Source: Phaeosaccion multiseriatum
Taxonomy: Eukaryota; Ochrophyta, other classes
NCBI GenBank assembly: GCA_965112735.1
Contig: OZ218964.1
Coordinates: forward strand, 310,001 to 374,000
Length of the DNA: 64,000 nucleotides
Reading direction: 5' to 3'
This document shows positions 11,988 to 24,273 of this stretch, piece by piece (the stretch's first letter is position 1; every line of letters starts with the position of its first letter). The position numbers were made by a program, and so were the translations under genes. Below the pieces are notes generated by a model. The model was given only the letters and a program-made list of their open reading frames with translations, ran no database searches and was not told the origin of the DNA.

Positions 11988-12025
<38 letters not shown>

Positions 12026-13481
12026 CACACGCACACACACACACGCACAAACACGCACACACACACGCACACACACACGCACACACGCACACACACACCT
12101 GTAGTGGGCTCCTGGTAACGCTTGCTCTCTGTGTCAAACACCATCATTTGCCCCTTGGCTGCGTACTCCAGCACCAGGAACATGGCCCCATTCGCTTGAT
12201 CGTCAATCGCCTTCGGAGCGGAACGGAAGGAGGGGATGTGCACAGAGAGAGAGCTTGTGAGGGAGGGACCCTAGGACCAAGCACGTTGCGATGGCACCGG
12301 ATGGCATTAGGGGATGGTCACGCATTGGAGCTGCTTCCTGTCCACTCCTCCCCTCCCCTCTCCTCCCCATTTGGTTTGTCAATCGTACCTCCATTAGGCG
12401 CACGACATTGGGGTGTGAGAGACTCTTCATGATGGCCACCTCTCGGCGGATCTGCCAAGTGTGTTTGTGTGTATTTGTATGTGTGTGTGTATTTGTATGT
12501 GTGTGTATGGTTTGTGTGTGTGGGTGGGTGTGCGTGTTCCATGACGATTAACGCAGTTGGAGGGGACGGAGGACGGGTGGAGGGTGTACTTAGCACAAGG
12601 AAAGACACGCCAAAGAGAACGGCCGGTCGCGGGCCCCTTCCTGTGCTCCTTTCCTGTCTGTGCTTTGCTCTGTGCCTCACCCTGCTCATGACGTCGGCGG
12701 TTTCGCCTCTCGCCCCAAAGCCCTTAAGTCTTCTTAGCTTGGACTTGCGGAACATTTTCACAGCCTATAATACATTGCATTCAGTGTACAATGGCAAGCG
12801 TTTGTCAGAAGGACGAGGAAGATGGAGAGAGAGGGGCGTTAGGCGTGCTTTCCGTACTTTGCTTGCATATGGTCCCGCCCCTCAAGACCTCAACGACGCA
12901 AGCAAGCAAAGTACGCTTACGACACTGCTCGAGCGAGGCATGCCCCTATGCGAAAAGCATTCACAGGAGACACCCCTGAATCCGCCCTCCCCTTCGGCCT
13001 TCGGGCCTGGCAATGGCTGCTTTTGCCAAGCACACACACACACACTTTTAGATCAGCGAGGTACCCCACACTTACATAGAGGTCTGAACATGGCTCGCTC
13101 TCGTCAGACGCAGCACGAGGTGTTGGAGGATTTGTGCCCCCCCCCTCATCAGAGGATTGTGTCGTCTTTCGGTACAGCTTCACCTCCCCGGCGCCGCCCT
13201 GTCCAAGATCTCTCACAAACACGTACGCATCCAGTCCCCCTGTTGGAGTGAGGGTGTAGAGTCAAGGCGAGTGGGCGAGAGTCAGGAAAATGGTCCCAAG
13301 CGGGGGCATCTCTGTCACTTATCTGAACGACTATGATTAGACTGGCCTCACTCACCGCGCTCATCGTGCGTTGGCTCAATGCCAAGGGCACCTTCTTTCG
13401 TCGCTTCTCCTAAGCCCTCCGCTACGGCGTACCGTCCCGCTTTCCTCCCCCCGTCCTCCTTCCCGGTTGTTGCTGTTTCAT
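8843..13481 (-). CDS. CaMKK/SnAK-like Ser/Thr protein kinase
   Basis: Serine/threonine kinase resembling the CaMKK and SnRK1/AMPK-activating group. Eleven exons join in frame: 13481-13433, 13239-13076, 12764-12681, 12451-12389, 12210-12099, 11770-11593, 11309-11226, 10979-10796, 10557-10450, 10064-9807 and 9391-8843, about 610 residues. Visible motifs in order are the Gly loop ([12 protein letters not shown]), the catalytic Lys (AVKMFRK), [40 protein letters not shown] and the helix-I region [19 protein letters not shown] Ser/Pro/Glu-rich insert of about 35 residues separates the Gly loop from the lysine. The last two exons encode a Gln/Glu-rich and a Ser/Arg-rich tail with no recognised domain. 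The start is weak: the first exon was chosen only because its phase fits. Calmodulin or AMPK links are inference from family. Confidence 0.85.
9655..9760. repeat. (TG)n-rich tract in kinase intron
   Basis: Imperfect TGTG/TGCG repeats within the kinase intron 9392-9806; no coding content. Confidence 0.85.
10081..10176. repeat. 14-bp minisatellite next to a kinase splice acceptor
   Basis: Six perfect copies of GGTCAAGAGGTACC (10081-10164) and a partial seventh. On the kinase sense strand each unit reads GGTACCTCTTGACC, and the array ends about 17-25 bases upstream of the 3' splice site of the exon 10064-9807. Confidence 0.95.
11973..12098. repeat. (CA)n / (CACG)n tract at a kinase 5' splice site
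   Basis: About 125 bases of CA dinucleotides with CG interruptions. On the sense strand the repeat starts at the donor itself, so the intron after exon 12210-12099 begins GTGTGTGTG. Confidence 0.92.
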
Positions 13482-14355
13482 GGCTTTGCTCCTGCTTCTC
13501 CCCCGCTATGCAATCGTAGCTCATCTGCCGCTACTCCTCCAGCTGCAAGTCTTTCTGGGGTATCCTTCCAGTGATGCTCTGGGTTTTGCTGCTGCTCCAA
13601 AAACGGGCTGTTGCCCTTCATCAGCATGGTGAACCCGTTCCCATCTCTCTGCTACGTATTCTAATACACGTCGAGGCTCCGTGTTGCGGCTCTATCATTG
13701 CTGCCTCTCTTCAAAGAGCCCGAGAATTGAATGGGGAGAAATGAAAAAAAATTTCAACAGCTGCCATCGGCTGCCATCGAGGACACCCGCTGGTTGGCGA
13801 GCGGTGAGATCCGGCCGAGGAGCGAACAAGCGAAGTCACACAGATATAGACGCAGAACCAGCACAGGAGAAGAGCGGACAATACTAACAGCTGATTAGGC
13901 TTCCCTATACCAGCCTGGTGAGCAACAGGGGGGCGTTTGCGCAGAGAAAACAGAGCAAGAGAACACGGGAGGGGAAGGGGGGGAGAGGAGAACAAGGAAG
14001 GAGTATACAACGGATGCAGCGAAGGATGATGTCCAAGAAGGGGGGATGGAACGATGTGCTTCGCCATAGGTCACTGGCCCCGATGACGGGCAAGCGTGGA
14101 CAGAACGCTTCTGTGTCGCTGTGTGATGGTAGAGGAAGTGAACGGCAGCACCAGGCGGATAGAGAAGAGTGGATATCCCTCCTTTACTGACATTTTTTCT
14201 GGTCCAGCCTCACGCTTGGGGAATGATCTGCTGCCTTCGCTTCCCTCCCTCTAACCCCCGACGGTTGTTCTCTGCCCTGTCGCATCTTCTCTCTCCCCTC
14301 AGAAGCTGCTGTACTCGCAGGGAAGGTACTGAGGAAGGGAAGGAAGGTAGGCGTT
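13482..14355. promoter_or_regulatory. Intergenic region between divergent kinase and CCT7 genes
   Basis: About 870 bases upstream of both the kinase (minus) and CCT7 (plus). The kinase may have a further 5' exon here; an alternative in-frame ATG is at 13627 but runs into a stop at the position of the chosen start. Otherwise I see no gene. Confidence 0.35.
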
Positions 14356-17300
14356 ATGTCATACATGATGCAGCCGCAGATTATCCTCCTTCGGGAAGGG
14401 ACCGACCAGTCCCAGGGAAAGGCCCAGCTCATCTCCAACATCAACGCGTGCCAGGTACGTGCCTGTGTCGTCCTTGGGGGCGAGACCAGAGAGCAGAGAG
14501 CAACAGTGGGTCAGAGGACTGTGTCACCGTGCCTGCTCCCATCCTCTTACGCTTCGTACGGCATACCAGACTTGAGAGCGAGAGAGAGAGCGGGGGTGGG
14601 GTGGGGCACAGAACCCCTTGACCTCCGTACTCATCACTCGCGCCCCAATCACCTGCTTTCACTGTGGGTGCTGCCTTTGCGCCGGGCACGTCTTGCGAGC
14701 ACGACGAACGGCTCCCTCCTCCCCTCTGTCTCTCCACTCACTCTCTCTTTCTCTCTGTCTCCCCTGCCCACCATCCACCCACCCCAGGGAGTGATGGACT
14801 CAGTGCGCACCACTCTCGGACCTCGAGGCATGGACAAGCTCGTGTTTGACGGTCAGAACGTCACCATCTCCAACGACGGCGCCACCATCATGAAACTGCT
14901 TGACATTGTCCATCCCGCCGCCAAGGTTGGTGCTCTGCGGACACCATCGAGCGTATGTGTTGTGTTTGTGTCCCTGTGTTTTCCTTCTTGCCCCCATCTT
15001 CTTCGCCCGGTTCCCTTTCATAATGCTAGCCAAGCAAGTAGCATGGCATCCTCTCACCTCCCCCCCCCCACCCCCCTTTTCCTCTCCCTCTCCCTCCCTA
15101 CCCCCAAACCACCCATCGACCGCTCGACAACACACGAAACAGACGTTGGTGGACATTTCCATGAGTCAGGATGCAGAGGTGGGGGACGGGACGACATCGG
15201 TGGTACTCCTTGCTGCTGAGATGCTCAAGCATGTCAAGCCCTTCGTGGAGGACGGAGTGCACCCTCAGGTGGGTATGGGGTATGGGGTATGGGGTGTGGG
15301 ATATGGGGTATAGGGTATGGGGTATGGGGTATGGGGTATAGGGTATAGGGTATGGCTATTGGGTATGGGGTATGGGGTATGGGGTATAGTGTGTGGGGTA
15401 TGGGGTATACGGTATGGGGTATAGGGTTTGGGGTATAGGGAATGGGGTAGGGGGTATGGGGTATAGGGTATGGGGTATGGGGTATGGGGTATGGGGTCGG
15501 GCACAAGGGCAAAGAGAAGGAGAGGAGAGAAGAATGGAAGACGAGTTCTTCGGTTCAGTTCTGTCTGTTTGGCTTCGCTTCGCTTCGGTTCGATCGCATT
15601 CCACAGGCGCGGTCCGTGTACCCCACCCATCCCCCCCCTACACCGCGCCTCCCTCCAGTGCCACGCTCTCTCAGTGCCATTTTCCGGCCTTGTGCAACCT
15701 GCCTCCCTGTCCTTTCCCTCACCACCCCCTCCTCTGTGGCTGTGCTACCCCCCTTGACACATGCACTGCATCCTCTGCTGCCGCCGCTGCTGGCCCTGCT
15801 GCTGCTGCTGGTTTTGCTTGTCCTACGCCACAGGTGATCGTCCGCGGACTAAGAGCAGCGTGCGAAGTGGCCGTCCGAACATTGAATGCTCTGGTAAGTG
15901 GCATGTGCCCCGCTCTCCTCTCGCCCTGTCCCCTCCCCCCCCCCCCCCCCCTGAGCCTCTCCAACCCTCCTCAATGCTCCCAACCCTACCAGAGCGTCAA
16001 GTCCACCTCCGACGAGGGTGCGCGGGAGGTGCTGCTGAAGTGTGCGGGCACAGCGCTCAACAGTAAGCTTATTGCGGGGCACAAGGCTCTCTTCGCCCCC
16101 ATGGTGGTGGACGCCGTGTCCATGTTGGACCAACACTTGGTGAGTGCGTGGAATGAGCCTCTCTCTCTGCTGCTCTCGCGGCTGTGCTGTGCTTGACTCT
16201 TTGCTTGACTCTCTGGTATGCCCTGCCCTGTGGGTGGGATGGCAGTGTGTGGAGGTGTGCATCTGTCTAAGCCCCCCCCCCCCCCTGCCCCCCTGTGTCC
16301 TGACACCCTGTGTGGCTCACAGATGGACATTAAGATGGTGGGCGTGAAGAAGGTGCCCGGCGGTAGTGTGAGCGACTCTTTCCTTGTGGACGGAGTGGCC
16401 TTCAAGAAGACCTTCTCCTACGCAGGCTTCGAGCAGATGCAGAAGATGTACTCCAATGCCAAGGCAAGTGTCTTGGTCTCCCCTCACTCCCTCCCTCCCT
16501 CCTCACCAAGCTATGCTCTTCTGCCTTCCGCCTCATGCATCTGGGCGTGTATGCTCTCTTACATGCAAACCTCTAACCTCCCCCACGCGCTCTTTCCCCG
16601 GCCCCTCCCTCCCCCCCCCCGTCTCCCCTCGCGTATCACCATCAGGTGCTGCTCCTGAACGTGGAGCTGGAGCTCAAGTCTGAGAAGGAGAATGCCGAGG
16701 TGCGCATCACCTCCCCCGCGGACTATCAGAAGATCGTGGACGCCGAGTGGAGCATCATCTACGACAAACTCGAGAAGTAAGTTTCCAGTCCAAGTTCAGG
16801 GCATTTGTCGTTGAAAAAGACCAAGTACACGTGATACATCACGGCGGTGGAGAGCTTGTGGCGTGCTACTGCAGAGCTACCTGCCTGCCGCCCCTGATGT
16901 GCTGGAGAGTATGCTGGAGAGTGGTCTTCTCCTTCTCTACAACCGCAGGCTGGAAGGGCAGGACGTTGCTATACTTCCCTCCTAACGAGTGACGCTGCGT
17001 GTACCCTGTGCCCTGCGCCCTGCCTTGCCCTGCCCATGAATTGCCATCCCTGTATCCGCCATCCAATGCCATCCACTGCCGCATCAGGTGTGTGGCGAGC
17101 GGTGCCTCTGTGATCCTGTCCAAGCTGCCCATCGGGGACCTTGCCACACAGTACTTCGCTGATAGGCACCTCTTCTGCGCGGGACGGGTCGACGCAGACG
17201 ATCTCGACAGAGTCGCCAAGGCCACGGGCGGAGCTGTGCAGACCAGGTGAGGGAGGGGCAGGGGGAGAGAGGGGGGGGTGGAGTGTGGTGAGTGTGAAGG

Positions 17301-18957
17301 GCAGGCGGCGGGGGAGGTGAAGGAGGGGGGAGGTAGGTGCCTGTGGTGGTGCCTGTCGCCCTGGATTGGATGGGGATCCGTGTAAGGCGTGTACTGCCTG
17401 CGGTAGGACGTGCAGCGTGCGTGTGCGTGCGTGTGTGAGTGTGTGTGGGTGCGTACGGGTGTGTCTCTCCCCTCCCTTTACCCCCCTTCCCCCCCCCCCT
17501 CTCTCCCTCTTCTCTACAGTGTGCACGGCATCACAGCAGAAGTGCTTGGGCTGTGCGGCAAGTTCGAGGAGAGGCAGCTCGGAGACGAGAGATACAACGT
17601 GTTCACAGGCTGCCCCGCCGCTAAGACAGCGACCATCATCCTCAGGGGAGGCAGCGAGCAGTTCCTGGAGGAGAGTCACCGGTCCATTCACGACGCGCTC
17701 ATGATTGTCAAAAGGTGTGTGTGTGTGTGTGTGTGTTTATGGGTGTATAGGATCACTCCCTTTCCCTCCCCTACGTATCAGTCGTTTCAAGCCCTTTTCC
17801 CTCACATGTGTCTGCCTCCCTCCCTCTTCTGCCCCCCCCTCCTTCTTGCTCCCTCCCTCCCTCCCTCCCTGCCTGCCGTGTGAGCTAAGGTCGCTCAAGT
17901 CGTGTGAAGTGGTGGCGGGGGGTGGGGCCATCGAGATGGAGCTGTCCAAGGCCCTGCGGGAAGAGGCCAAGACTATCAAGGGCAAGCTGCAGCTCATCAT
18001 GACCAGCGTCGCCAAGGCCTTAGAGGTGAGCAAGTGGGGCGTAAGTGGGCGTGGTTGGGTGGGTGCGTGGTTGGGTGCGTGCGTGCGTGGGTGGGTGGGT
18101 GCATATGTCCCACATTCAGTACATTCATCGTCGAGCAACAAGGGTGAACAGCTGCCGAGCGTGGCGAAGAAGAACGGAGGGGAGGGGGAGAAGGGCTCAT
18201 CGTGCTGATGCCAATACCCTGTGGGAGGCAGGCACACACACACATGCATGCACATGCACATGCGCATACGTCATGCTAACCATGGCAGTGGCAATACCTT
18301 CTCTCCCCTCCGCACGCACACGCACCCAGATCATCCCCCGACAGCTTGCGGACAATGCGGGATTCGACGCCACGGACTTGCTCAATAGACTGCGACAGAA
18401 GCACTTCCAACCGGCGGCAGGGGAGGAGGACGGCAAGTGGTTTGGAGTGGACGTGAATGAGGAAGGTATTGTAGACACCTTCAAATCGGGTGTGTGGGAG
18501 CCGACCATCAACAAGCGCAACTCCATTGCTTCTGCGTGTGAGGCCGCCTGCCTCATTCTCAGTATCGATGAAACCGTCAAGAACCCCCAGGTTCGTGCCG
18601 GTGTGAAGGAACGGAGGAGCGTGGTGAAGCGTTCACTCACCCACTCACTCACTCGCTCACTCTATAGTATTTCCCACTCTCACTCCCTCCCTCTAAAGCA
18701 TAACTCACTTACTCCCTCACTCCCTCCCTCCCACACCTGCCTCTCCTTCTCTCCCTCCCTCCCTCCCTCCCTCCCACACTCCCACCCCACAGAGCGAGAA
18801 GCCGGGGGCGCCAAGCCAAGGCGTGGGTCTGCAGAGGGGCGGCCCCGTGTCGCAGGGTATGGGCGGGGCGGGCATGGCAGGGATGATGGGCGGGGGAGGC
18901 AGGGGCGGCAGGCTGCCCAGGGGAGTCAGGAAAATGAAGGGCCGGGGAGGGGCTTGA
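14356..18957 (+). CDS. CCT7: CCT-eta (TCP-1 eta) chaperonin subunit
   Basis: Eta subunit of the cytosolic group II chaperonin TRiC/CCT, which folds actin, tubulin and other proteins with ATP. Twelve exons join in frame: 14356-14454, 14788-14925, 15143-15268, 15834-15893, 15993-16139, 16323-16463, 16646-16776, 17088-17246, 17520-17714, 17890-18025, 18330-18590 and 18793-18957, about 585 residues, slightly longer than usual for the family. Conserved blocks include [19 protein letters not shown], the ATPase motif [22 protein letters not shown] (eta-type), [28 protein letters not shown] and [11 protein letters not shown]. The C-terminus is Gly/Met/Arg-rich, as in other eta subunits. The intron after 16463 appears to start with GC (AAG|GCAAGT) rather than GT. 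Paralogue identity is very secure. Confidence 0.95.
15268..15497. repeat. G-rich heptamer minisatellite (GGGGTAT)n in CCT7 intron
   Basis: About 30 tandem copies of a 7-bp unit, GGGTATG and variants GGGTATA, GGGTGTG and GGGTTTG, starting at the 5' splice site of the intron 15269-15833. Each unit has a run of three or four G, so G-quadruplex formation on the sense strand is plausible. It resembles telomere repeats in form but is internal and degenerate. Confidence 0.93.
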
Positions 18958-19411
18958 GGAGGGAGGTGGAGCAGGAGCAGGAGAAGGAGAAGGATCAGCG
19001 CAGGGCTTGTTGGAGCAGCACACAAAACAATTCCTGTTGGTGCCGTGCGTGCGTGCGTGCGTGCGTGCGTGTGTGCGTGCGTGCGCGCGTGTCGTGAGGG
19101 AAGGGGTAACTCGCCCAGGCACAGAGAGGGAGAGCAGCAGGCGATGACGAAGGAGAGAGAGAGAGCAAGTGGAGTGGAGTGGTAGCACCCCCCTAGGAGA
19201 GGGGGGGGTTCGTTTAGCTTTAAGAAGGCAAATCAGAGACCCTCACTTCATGCTGACAAAGTGTGTCTACTTCCACTTGGGTGTTTGCGTGTCGTGTTGA
19301 CATTCGACCTTCACCACCTGCGATATAACAACCCACTGCTACTTGGGCAGGGCCATACTGCTTACGACAGGGCTGCACTGCTTACACTTACACTGCGTAC
19401 TCACTACATAC
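18958..19411. other. Intergenic region between convergent CCT7 and helicase genes
   Basis: About 450 bases between two stop codons. It holds a (GTGC)n run around 19041-19090 and otherwise nothing I can name; it should contain both 3' UTRs. Confidence 0.5.
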
Positions 19412-20337
19412 TTACAAGAGCCGCAAACGACACTTGGCGGCGGTGGTCGTGGTCAGACGCGCAGAGTGTGCCTCCCTCTCTTCCGCCTCCATTCCCTCCT
19501 CCTCCTCCTCCTCCTGCTGCTGCTGGTGCTGCTGCTCCTGCTGCTGCTGCTCCTGCCGCACTACGCTACCGCTGACAATTTCGTATTGGCCGGACACGTA
19601 GAGCTCCTCCCTGTCCGTGTCTTTCACCCCCGCAGTCCTCCACTGCACACGGTTCCCGGCCCCGTCCACCATGGTCACAAGGGCAGCAGTTGGTGATACA
19701 GCAATGTCCTCTATGACCACCTGCAGCAGCAGCAATTGGACAGTGTGTTTGGGCGGGGCGGCGCGGCGTGAGACAGGCGACGGACGGGATGCGCTGAAAC
19801 GTCGCAACGTTTCCACCCTCCCAGTAGGAGAGGCACCGGACAGAAAGAGAGAGACACAAGGCGAGAGGAGACAAGGCAGCCAGGGGCTAGACAGACGCAC
19901 CTACGCGCAAGCACACAGGCGTACACACACACACACACACACTCACACACACACACACATACACACACACATACACACACACATATACACACACACACAT
20001 ACACACACATACACACACACACACACTCACTCACACACACACACACACACACACCTGCACTCCTCGCAAGGACGCCCCTGGCGGCAGCGGACAGGGCACC
20101 AGACCTCGCACCTCCTCCCCCTCTTCCTTGCTGTGGGGAGGGCTCAGCAGCGAGGCCGGGCACGCCTTGCCTCTTCCTCTCGGGTCTATCCCTGCAAGGA
20201 GGCGATACTCCTTCACCCACAGCACGAGCTCAGACAAGTCCACCATGCTCTCTATGGGGGCCTGGCAGCCAGTCAGGCAGTTAGGTGGGGGGTGGGTGGG
20301 GGCAGGAAGGAAGGGAAGGGAACGGCAGGGTTGGTTG

Positions 20338-20372
<35 letters not shown>

Positions 20373-20373
20373 C

Positions 20374-20419
<46 letters not shown>

Positions 20420-20611
20420 AGATTGATTGATTGATTGATTGATTGGGCAGACAGAGTCTGTCAAGAGCTGTCTGTCTGTCTTGACTTTTTTGGATCGGGG
20501 TAGCAAGAGGAAATGCTGCGAGAAAGACAGCGTACACACACGCACAACCACAGGAAGGAAGGAACGAAGGATGCAAGGAAGAAGGAAAGAAAGAAAGATG
20601 CAAGAAAGAAA

Positions 20612-20684
<73 letters not shown>

Positions 20685-21771
20685 GAACGAAGGGAGGGGG
20701 GAAGGAAGGGAGGAAGAAAGAGAGGGCAAGTGAATCAATCGCACCTTGAGTTTCAGAGCCTCTTCCACGAGCTGCATCACCTCGAGCGCACTGGTGCCCT
20801 CCTGCTCGCCCACCCCCCCCCAGTGCCACTTGGGGTTGAAGCGTAGCCCGAGCCCCAAGGCCTTGCTCGCGTCCACCACTCCTCCGTGGCGAGAGCACAC
20901 ATCGACGAAGTCAATGATTCTCACGAAGGGTTTGGGGGAAGCGGCGATGAGATCCCGCCGCTGCGCGGATGTGAGGCCCTTGTTGGGAAGGGGAGAGAGG
21001 GGAGAGGAGAGAAGAAAGAGGGGAAAGGGGGGGGGTATTGATCAGCGCACATGCAACTTCCTCTTCCCTTCGTATGCATAGATGAGCTACCGAAGCGGCA
21101 ACAGCTTCGACTGCTGCACGGGCCGGAGAAACCGGCGTCGACCGCAGCACGGCAGCGGAGGGAGTACTTGCTTCCTCTCCTCCCCACGCGTATGACTTGG
21201 GCTTACCCATCACTTGGCTATGCTGTGTTGCGTGTGTGGGCGCGTGCGTGTGTGTGCGGATGTGTGTGCGTGCGTGTGTGTATGATTCCATACATGTTAT
21301 GCTCGGTCCTCGGCTCACCTTCTGGCTAAGGTCCACGACAGGGCGGGTGCCCCTTCCCAGCATTTGCATATATAGTGAAGCTGCAAGGCGGAGGCGAGGG
21401 GTGAGGGTGGAGGGGTGAGGGGTGTCAGGACAGAGGTGAAGACGGGGATGGAAGCATTGAGGTATTACATGCGTCTTGGTCGCAGATGCGAAATCCCCTA
21501 CAGGGTGCAACCCCTCCCCGTGCCAGGAGGGTCAGCCACTGCCATTCGCTGCCATCCATTCCCATCCACTGCCATCCACGTACGGGAGAGGACAGGCCTG
21601 CCCATGACCACGGTGTTGCAGTGCGGTGCGTCGAAGCCCTCCGTTAGGACAGCGAAGTTGGTGAGCACTTGCACGGAGCCGTCGTTAAAGGCGGACAGAG
21701 CGGCCTTGCGGTCGGTCTGCGAGGGGGGTGAAAAGACGAGGAGGGAGATGCGCACGGACACACAGAGAGAG

Positions 21772-21824
<53 letters not shown>

Positions 21825-24273
21825 TGGAGGGAGAGAACGAGAGAGAGAGAGAGATGGAGGGAGAGAACGAGAAGAGCCTTAAGAAGGAGAGGGCAGAACC
21901 AGCACGGCAAGCACGAGGAGAATGGTATGTCCCTCGTCCCGCTTCCCACCTTATCCATGGCCCCGTGAATTGCTCGGCTCGGAAATCCTTTCTGCTCCAG
22001 CGTAGCGGCAAGGTCGTGCGCATGCTTCACTCCAGCGCAGAACACAATCGCTCGGACCTTCTCCTTCTGATCGTCCGACCCGCAGCGTAGACATGCAAGA
22101 GAGACAAGTGGCGGGCAGCAAGAAAGTGGAGGCAGGCAACACCGTGCCAATGAGAGAGGGAGGGGAGGCTTGGGGACGACGGAGCAGAGTAGAATGGGCC
22201 ATGTGCGCTGCTACTAGCAGAAGCAGATGTGAGCCCCTCCCCGCCTTCTCCTCCGCTTGTGATGAGGCTTTGATGTTGGTGATACACTCACAGGCCCGCA
22301 GAAGTCGAGCAGGGCCTTGGCCACCGCGGTATTGCGCTTGTCGTTGTTGACGCAGCTCTCCAGGGAGGTGGGGGAGAAGTCGCTCATGCGCACCTACCAT
22401 GAAGGAAGGAATGAATGAAGAAAAGAATGAAGGAATGCTATTCGTTCGATGAGCGGCCAAGAAGCACTTGCCGCCTAAGTTAGTTGTTGGTGCTGCGGGG
22501 AAGGAAAGAAAGAAGGAAGGAAGGAAGGAGGGTGGGTGGCTCGGCTCACTCACCTTGACGCCGCTAACGTCTGTGACGGTGTAGACCGAGTAGCAGCGCA
22601 TGTCCACGAGGTACCCGTTGGTGATGCCCTGCGGAGGGGGGGGCGGGGAGAGCGGGCATGCGCAGGTGGTGGGTCGGTCCATCGATCGGTCGGTCAGGGC
22701 GACGGTGTGGAACAAGGAGCAAGCCCTTTCCAAAGCAGTGTAGGCTACTCGTCATGTGATTCGTTCGTTCATACATACATACATACATACATACATACAT
22801 GCATACATACATACATACATACGTACATACATACATACATACATACATACATACGGTTACGTACCCACTTGATGTTGAGTTCCTTGACGCTGTGGTCGAA
22901 GAAGGGCTTGAGGGAGCGCCGGTCTGCTCTGTAGGGGGTGGCGGTGAAGCCCGCCAGGAGCTTGTCACTGGGCCAAGAGGAGGAGGAGAAGGAGGAGGAG
23001 GAAAGGGCGCGTGAGTAGGCACCCTCGCGCACTCGCCCACAAGCATCATAGTCCTCTTCTGTAGATGTGGGCAAACGAGGCATTCTCGCGGTGCATGTAC
23101 GCCGTCCCTTACCCTTCCTTACCACACGGAACGGTCCTGGAGCGTTTGACCCCCTCCTCTTCTCACCTACAATGAGCCCATTCTCCTCCCTGAGAGTTGC
23201 AGGGTGGGTCGCAATGACGAGCCAAACGAGGAGTTGGAGAGGAACAGAAACAGCAGTTGGTGGTGCAGCAACCATCTGAAGGGGTTGAAATAAAAAGAGC
23301 CCTGTGTGCAGCCCTGCTCCTTCCTCCACCTCAGCCCCTGCGGCCCCCGCTGGTGCCTCACCTTCATCTGCTGCTGCTCCTTTCTCTTGCTGCCCACCCC
23401 GAGCGAGTTGAGGACGTAGTCGTAGGTCCCACCCTTCTTGAGGTGATGCGCCTCGTCAACAATCACCACCCCACCCCATCCTGCCGCGAGAGAGAGGAAG
23501 CAAAGAAGAACGAAATGCGTGAGCGACAGAATGGAGGCATAAACGAGAGACGCAACAGAGAACCGTCAGGACGGCGGCTCGGCGCAACGAGGGCTGAAAC
23601 AAACAGAGTACTGCTGGAGCTGAAATCACACCGCAGGTGAATAGACATTGTGCATCCGACCTTTGCCCAGCTTTTTCAGCCTCGCCACGCCCGTCTCGGA
23701 CCGGCCCAAAGTCTGCACAGAGGCAACAATGATGTCTACTCCTGGCCGGGCTGTCCTCTTCGCCTGCTCCACTCCAACCTGTGGGTGGGCATCATTTTGG
23801 AGATAGAGGCCGCGAGAGAGAGAGACTTATGTGCATGGACATTGGGTTCAAGTCACTTCTCTCCTTCCTTCCCCGCGATGCGGGTTTGTTTTTTCTCACC
23901 TTTAAATGTGGGAGCCACCTCCCCAGGGCTGCCACCGTTTGGGTAACGAGCTCATCTCTGTGCACGAGTATCAGGGTTCCGCGCTGCAGCAGCGAGGGAG
24001 GGACGAAGAGCGGGAGGTGGCAGAAGACCACAGTCTTGCCGAGCCCAGTGGCCAAGGGGAAGAGCAAGCGACGCTTGCCTTTCTCGTCATAGAGCTGGCG
24101 AGCTTGGCGCAGGACAGCTCGCTGAAAAGGATACAGCCAGGCTCCCCCTACTGCCGCTGCTGCTGCTACAGCGTAGTCAAGCACGGACAGGGAATAGAAG
24201 TCAAGGGGGTGGGGCCTTCAATAAAAGTGTTCCGCCGCATGGAGTAGTTCTTACCTGCCGCCTTCACTGTCAT
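19412..24273 (-). CDS. SF2 DEAH-type helicase (Irc3-like)
   Basis: Superfamily 2 DNA/RNA helicase of the DEAH, restriction-helicase-like type (yeast Irc3 is the best-known relative). About 13 exons; the better resolved are 19720-19412, 20261-20055, 20978-20745, about 21381-21319, 21716-21584 and 24273-24255, with others near 22070-21953, 22393-22291, 22630-22556, 22968-22867, 23480-23365, 23780-23665 and 24166-23900. Helicase motifs appear in order: Q-like YPFQRAVLRQA, Walker A LATGLGKTVVF, LVHRDELVTQT, DEAH box VDEAHH, FTATPYRAD, IVFCAGVKHA, LTEGFDAPHCNTVVMGRP and QMLGRGTRP. A C-terminal region has RIIDFVDVCSRHGG and a Gln/Glu-rich tail. The 19-base first exon is supported only by phase; an alternative start codon is at 24184. 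Whether it acts in mitochondrion, plastid or nucleus is not clear from the N-terminus. Confidence 0.85.
19915..20054. repeat. (CA)n tract in helicase intron
   Basis: About 140 bases of CA with occasional TA or CT, directly against the 5' splice site of the helicase exon 20261-20055. Confidence 0.93.
20337..20445. repeat. (GATT)n microsatellite in helicase intron
   Basis: About 26 tandem GATT units with two interruptions, in the intron 20262-20744. Confidence 0.95.
20555..20725. repeat. (GAAA)n microsatellite in helicase intron
   Basis: A pure (GAAA)n core at about 20610-20683, flanked by imperfect GGAA/GAAG repeats, in the same intron as the (GATT)n array. Confidence 0.93.
21765..21862. repeat. 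(GA)n tract in helicase intron
   Basis: GA dinucleotide run containing two copies of a longer GAGAGAGATGGAGGGAGAAC-type unit, in the helicase intron between about 21717 and 21952. Confidence 0.9.
22766..22855. repeat. (CATA)n microsatellite in helicase intron
   Basis: About 22 tandem CATA units with two single-base interruptions, ending about 10 bases from the donor of the motif III exon. Confidence 0.95.

Noticed and set aside
15268-15497. Interstitial telomere
   Set aside because: Units are degenerate and do not match the common TTTAGGG or TTAGGG repeats; its position inside a CCT7 intron fits a local minisatellite.
15234-15630. Pro/Tyr/Ile-rich repeat protein on minus and Gly/Tyr/Trp repeat on plus
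   Set aside because: The heptamer repeat reads through in several frames; it lies wholly in a CCT7 intron.
20950-21510. Extra helicase exon with a Ser/Ala/Val-rich peptide (about 21050-21200)
   Set aside because: The exons on either side join in frame and in the order expected for the family without it, so it is treated as intron.
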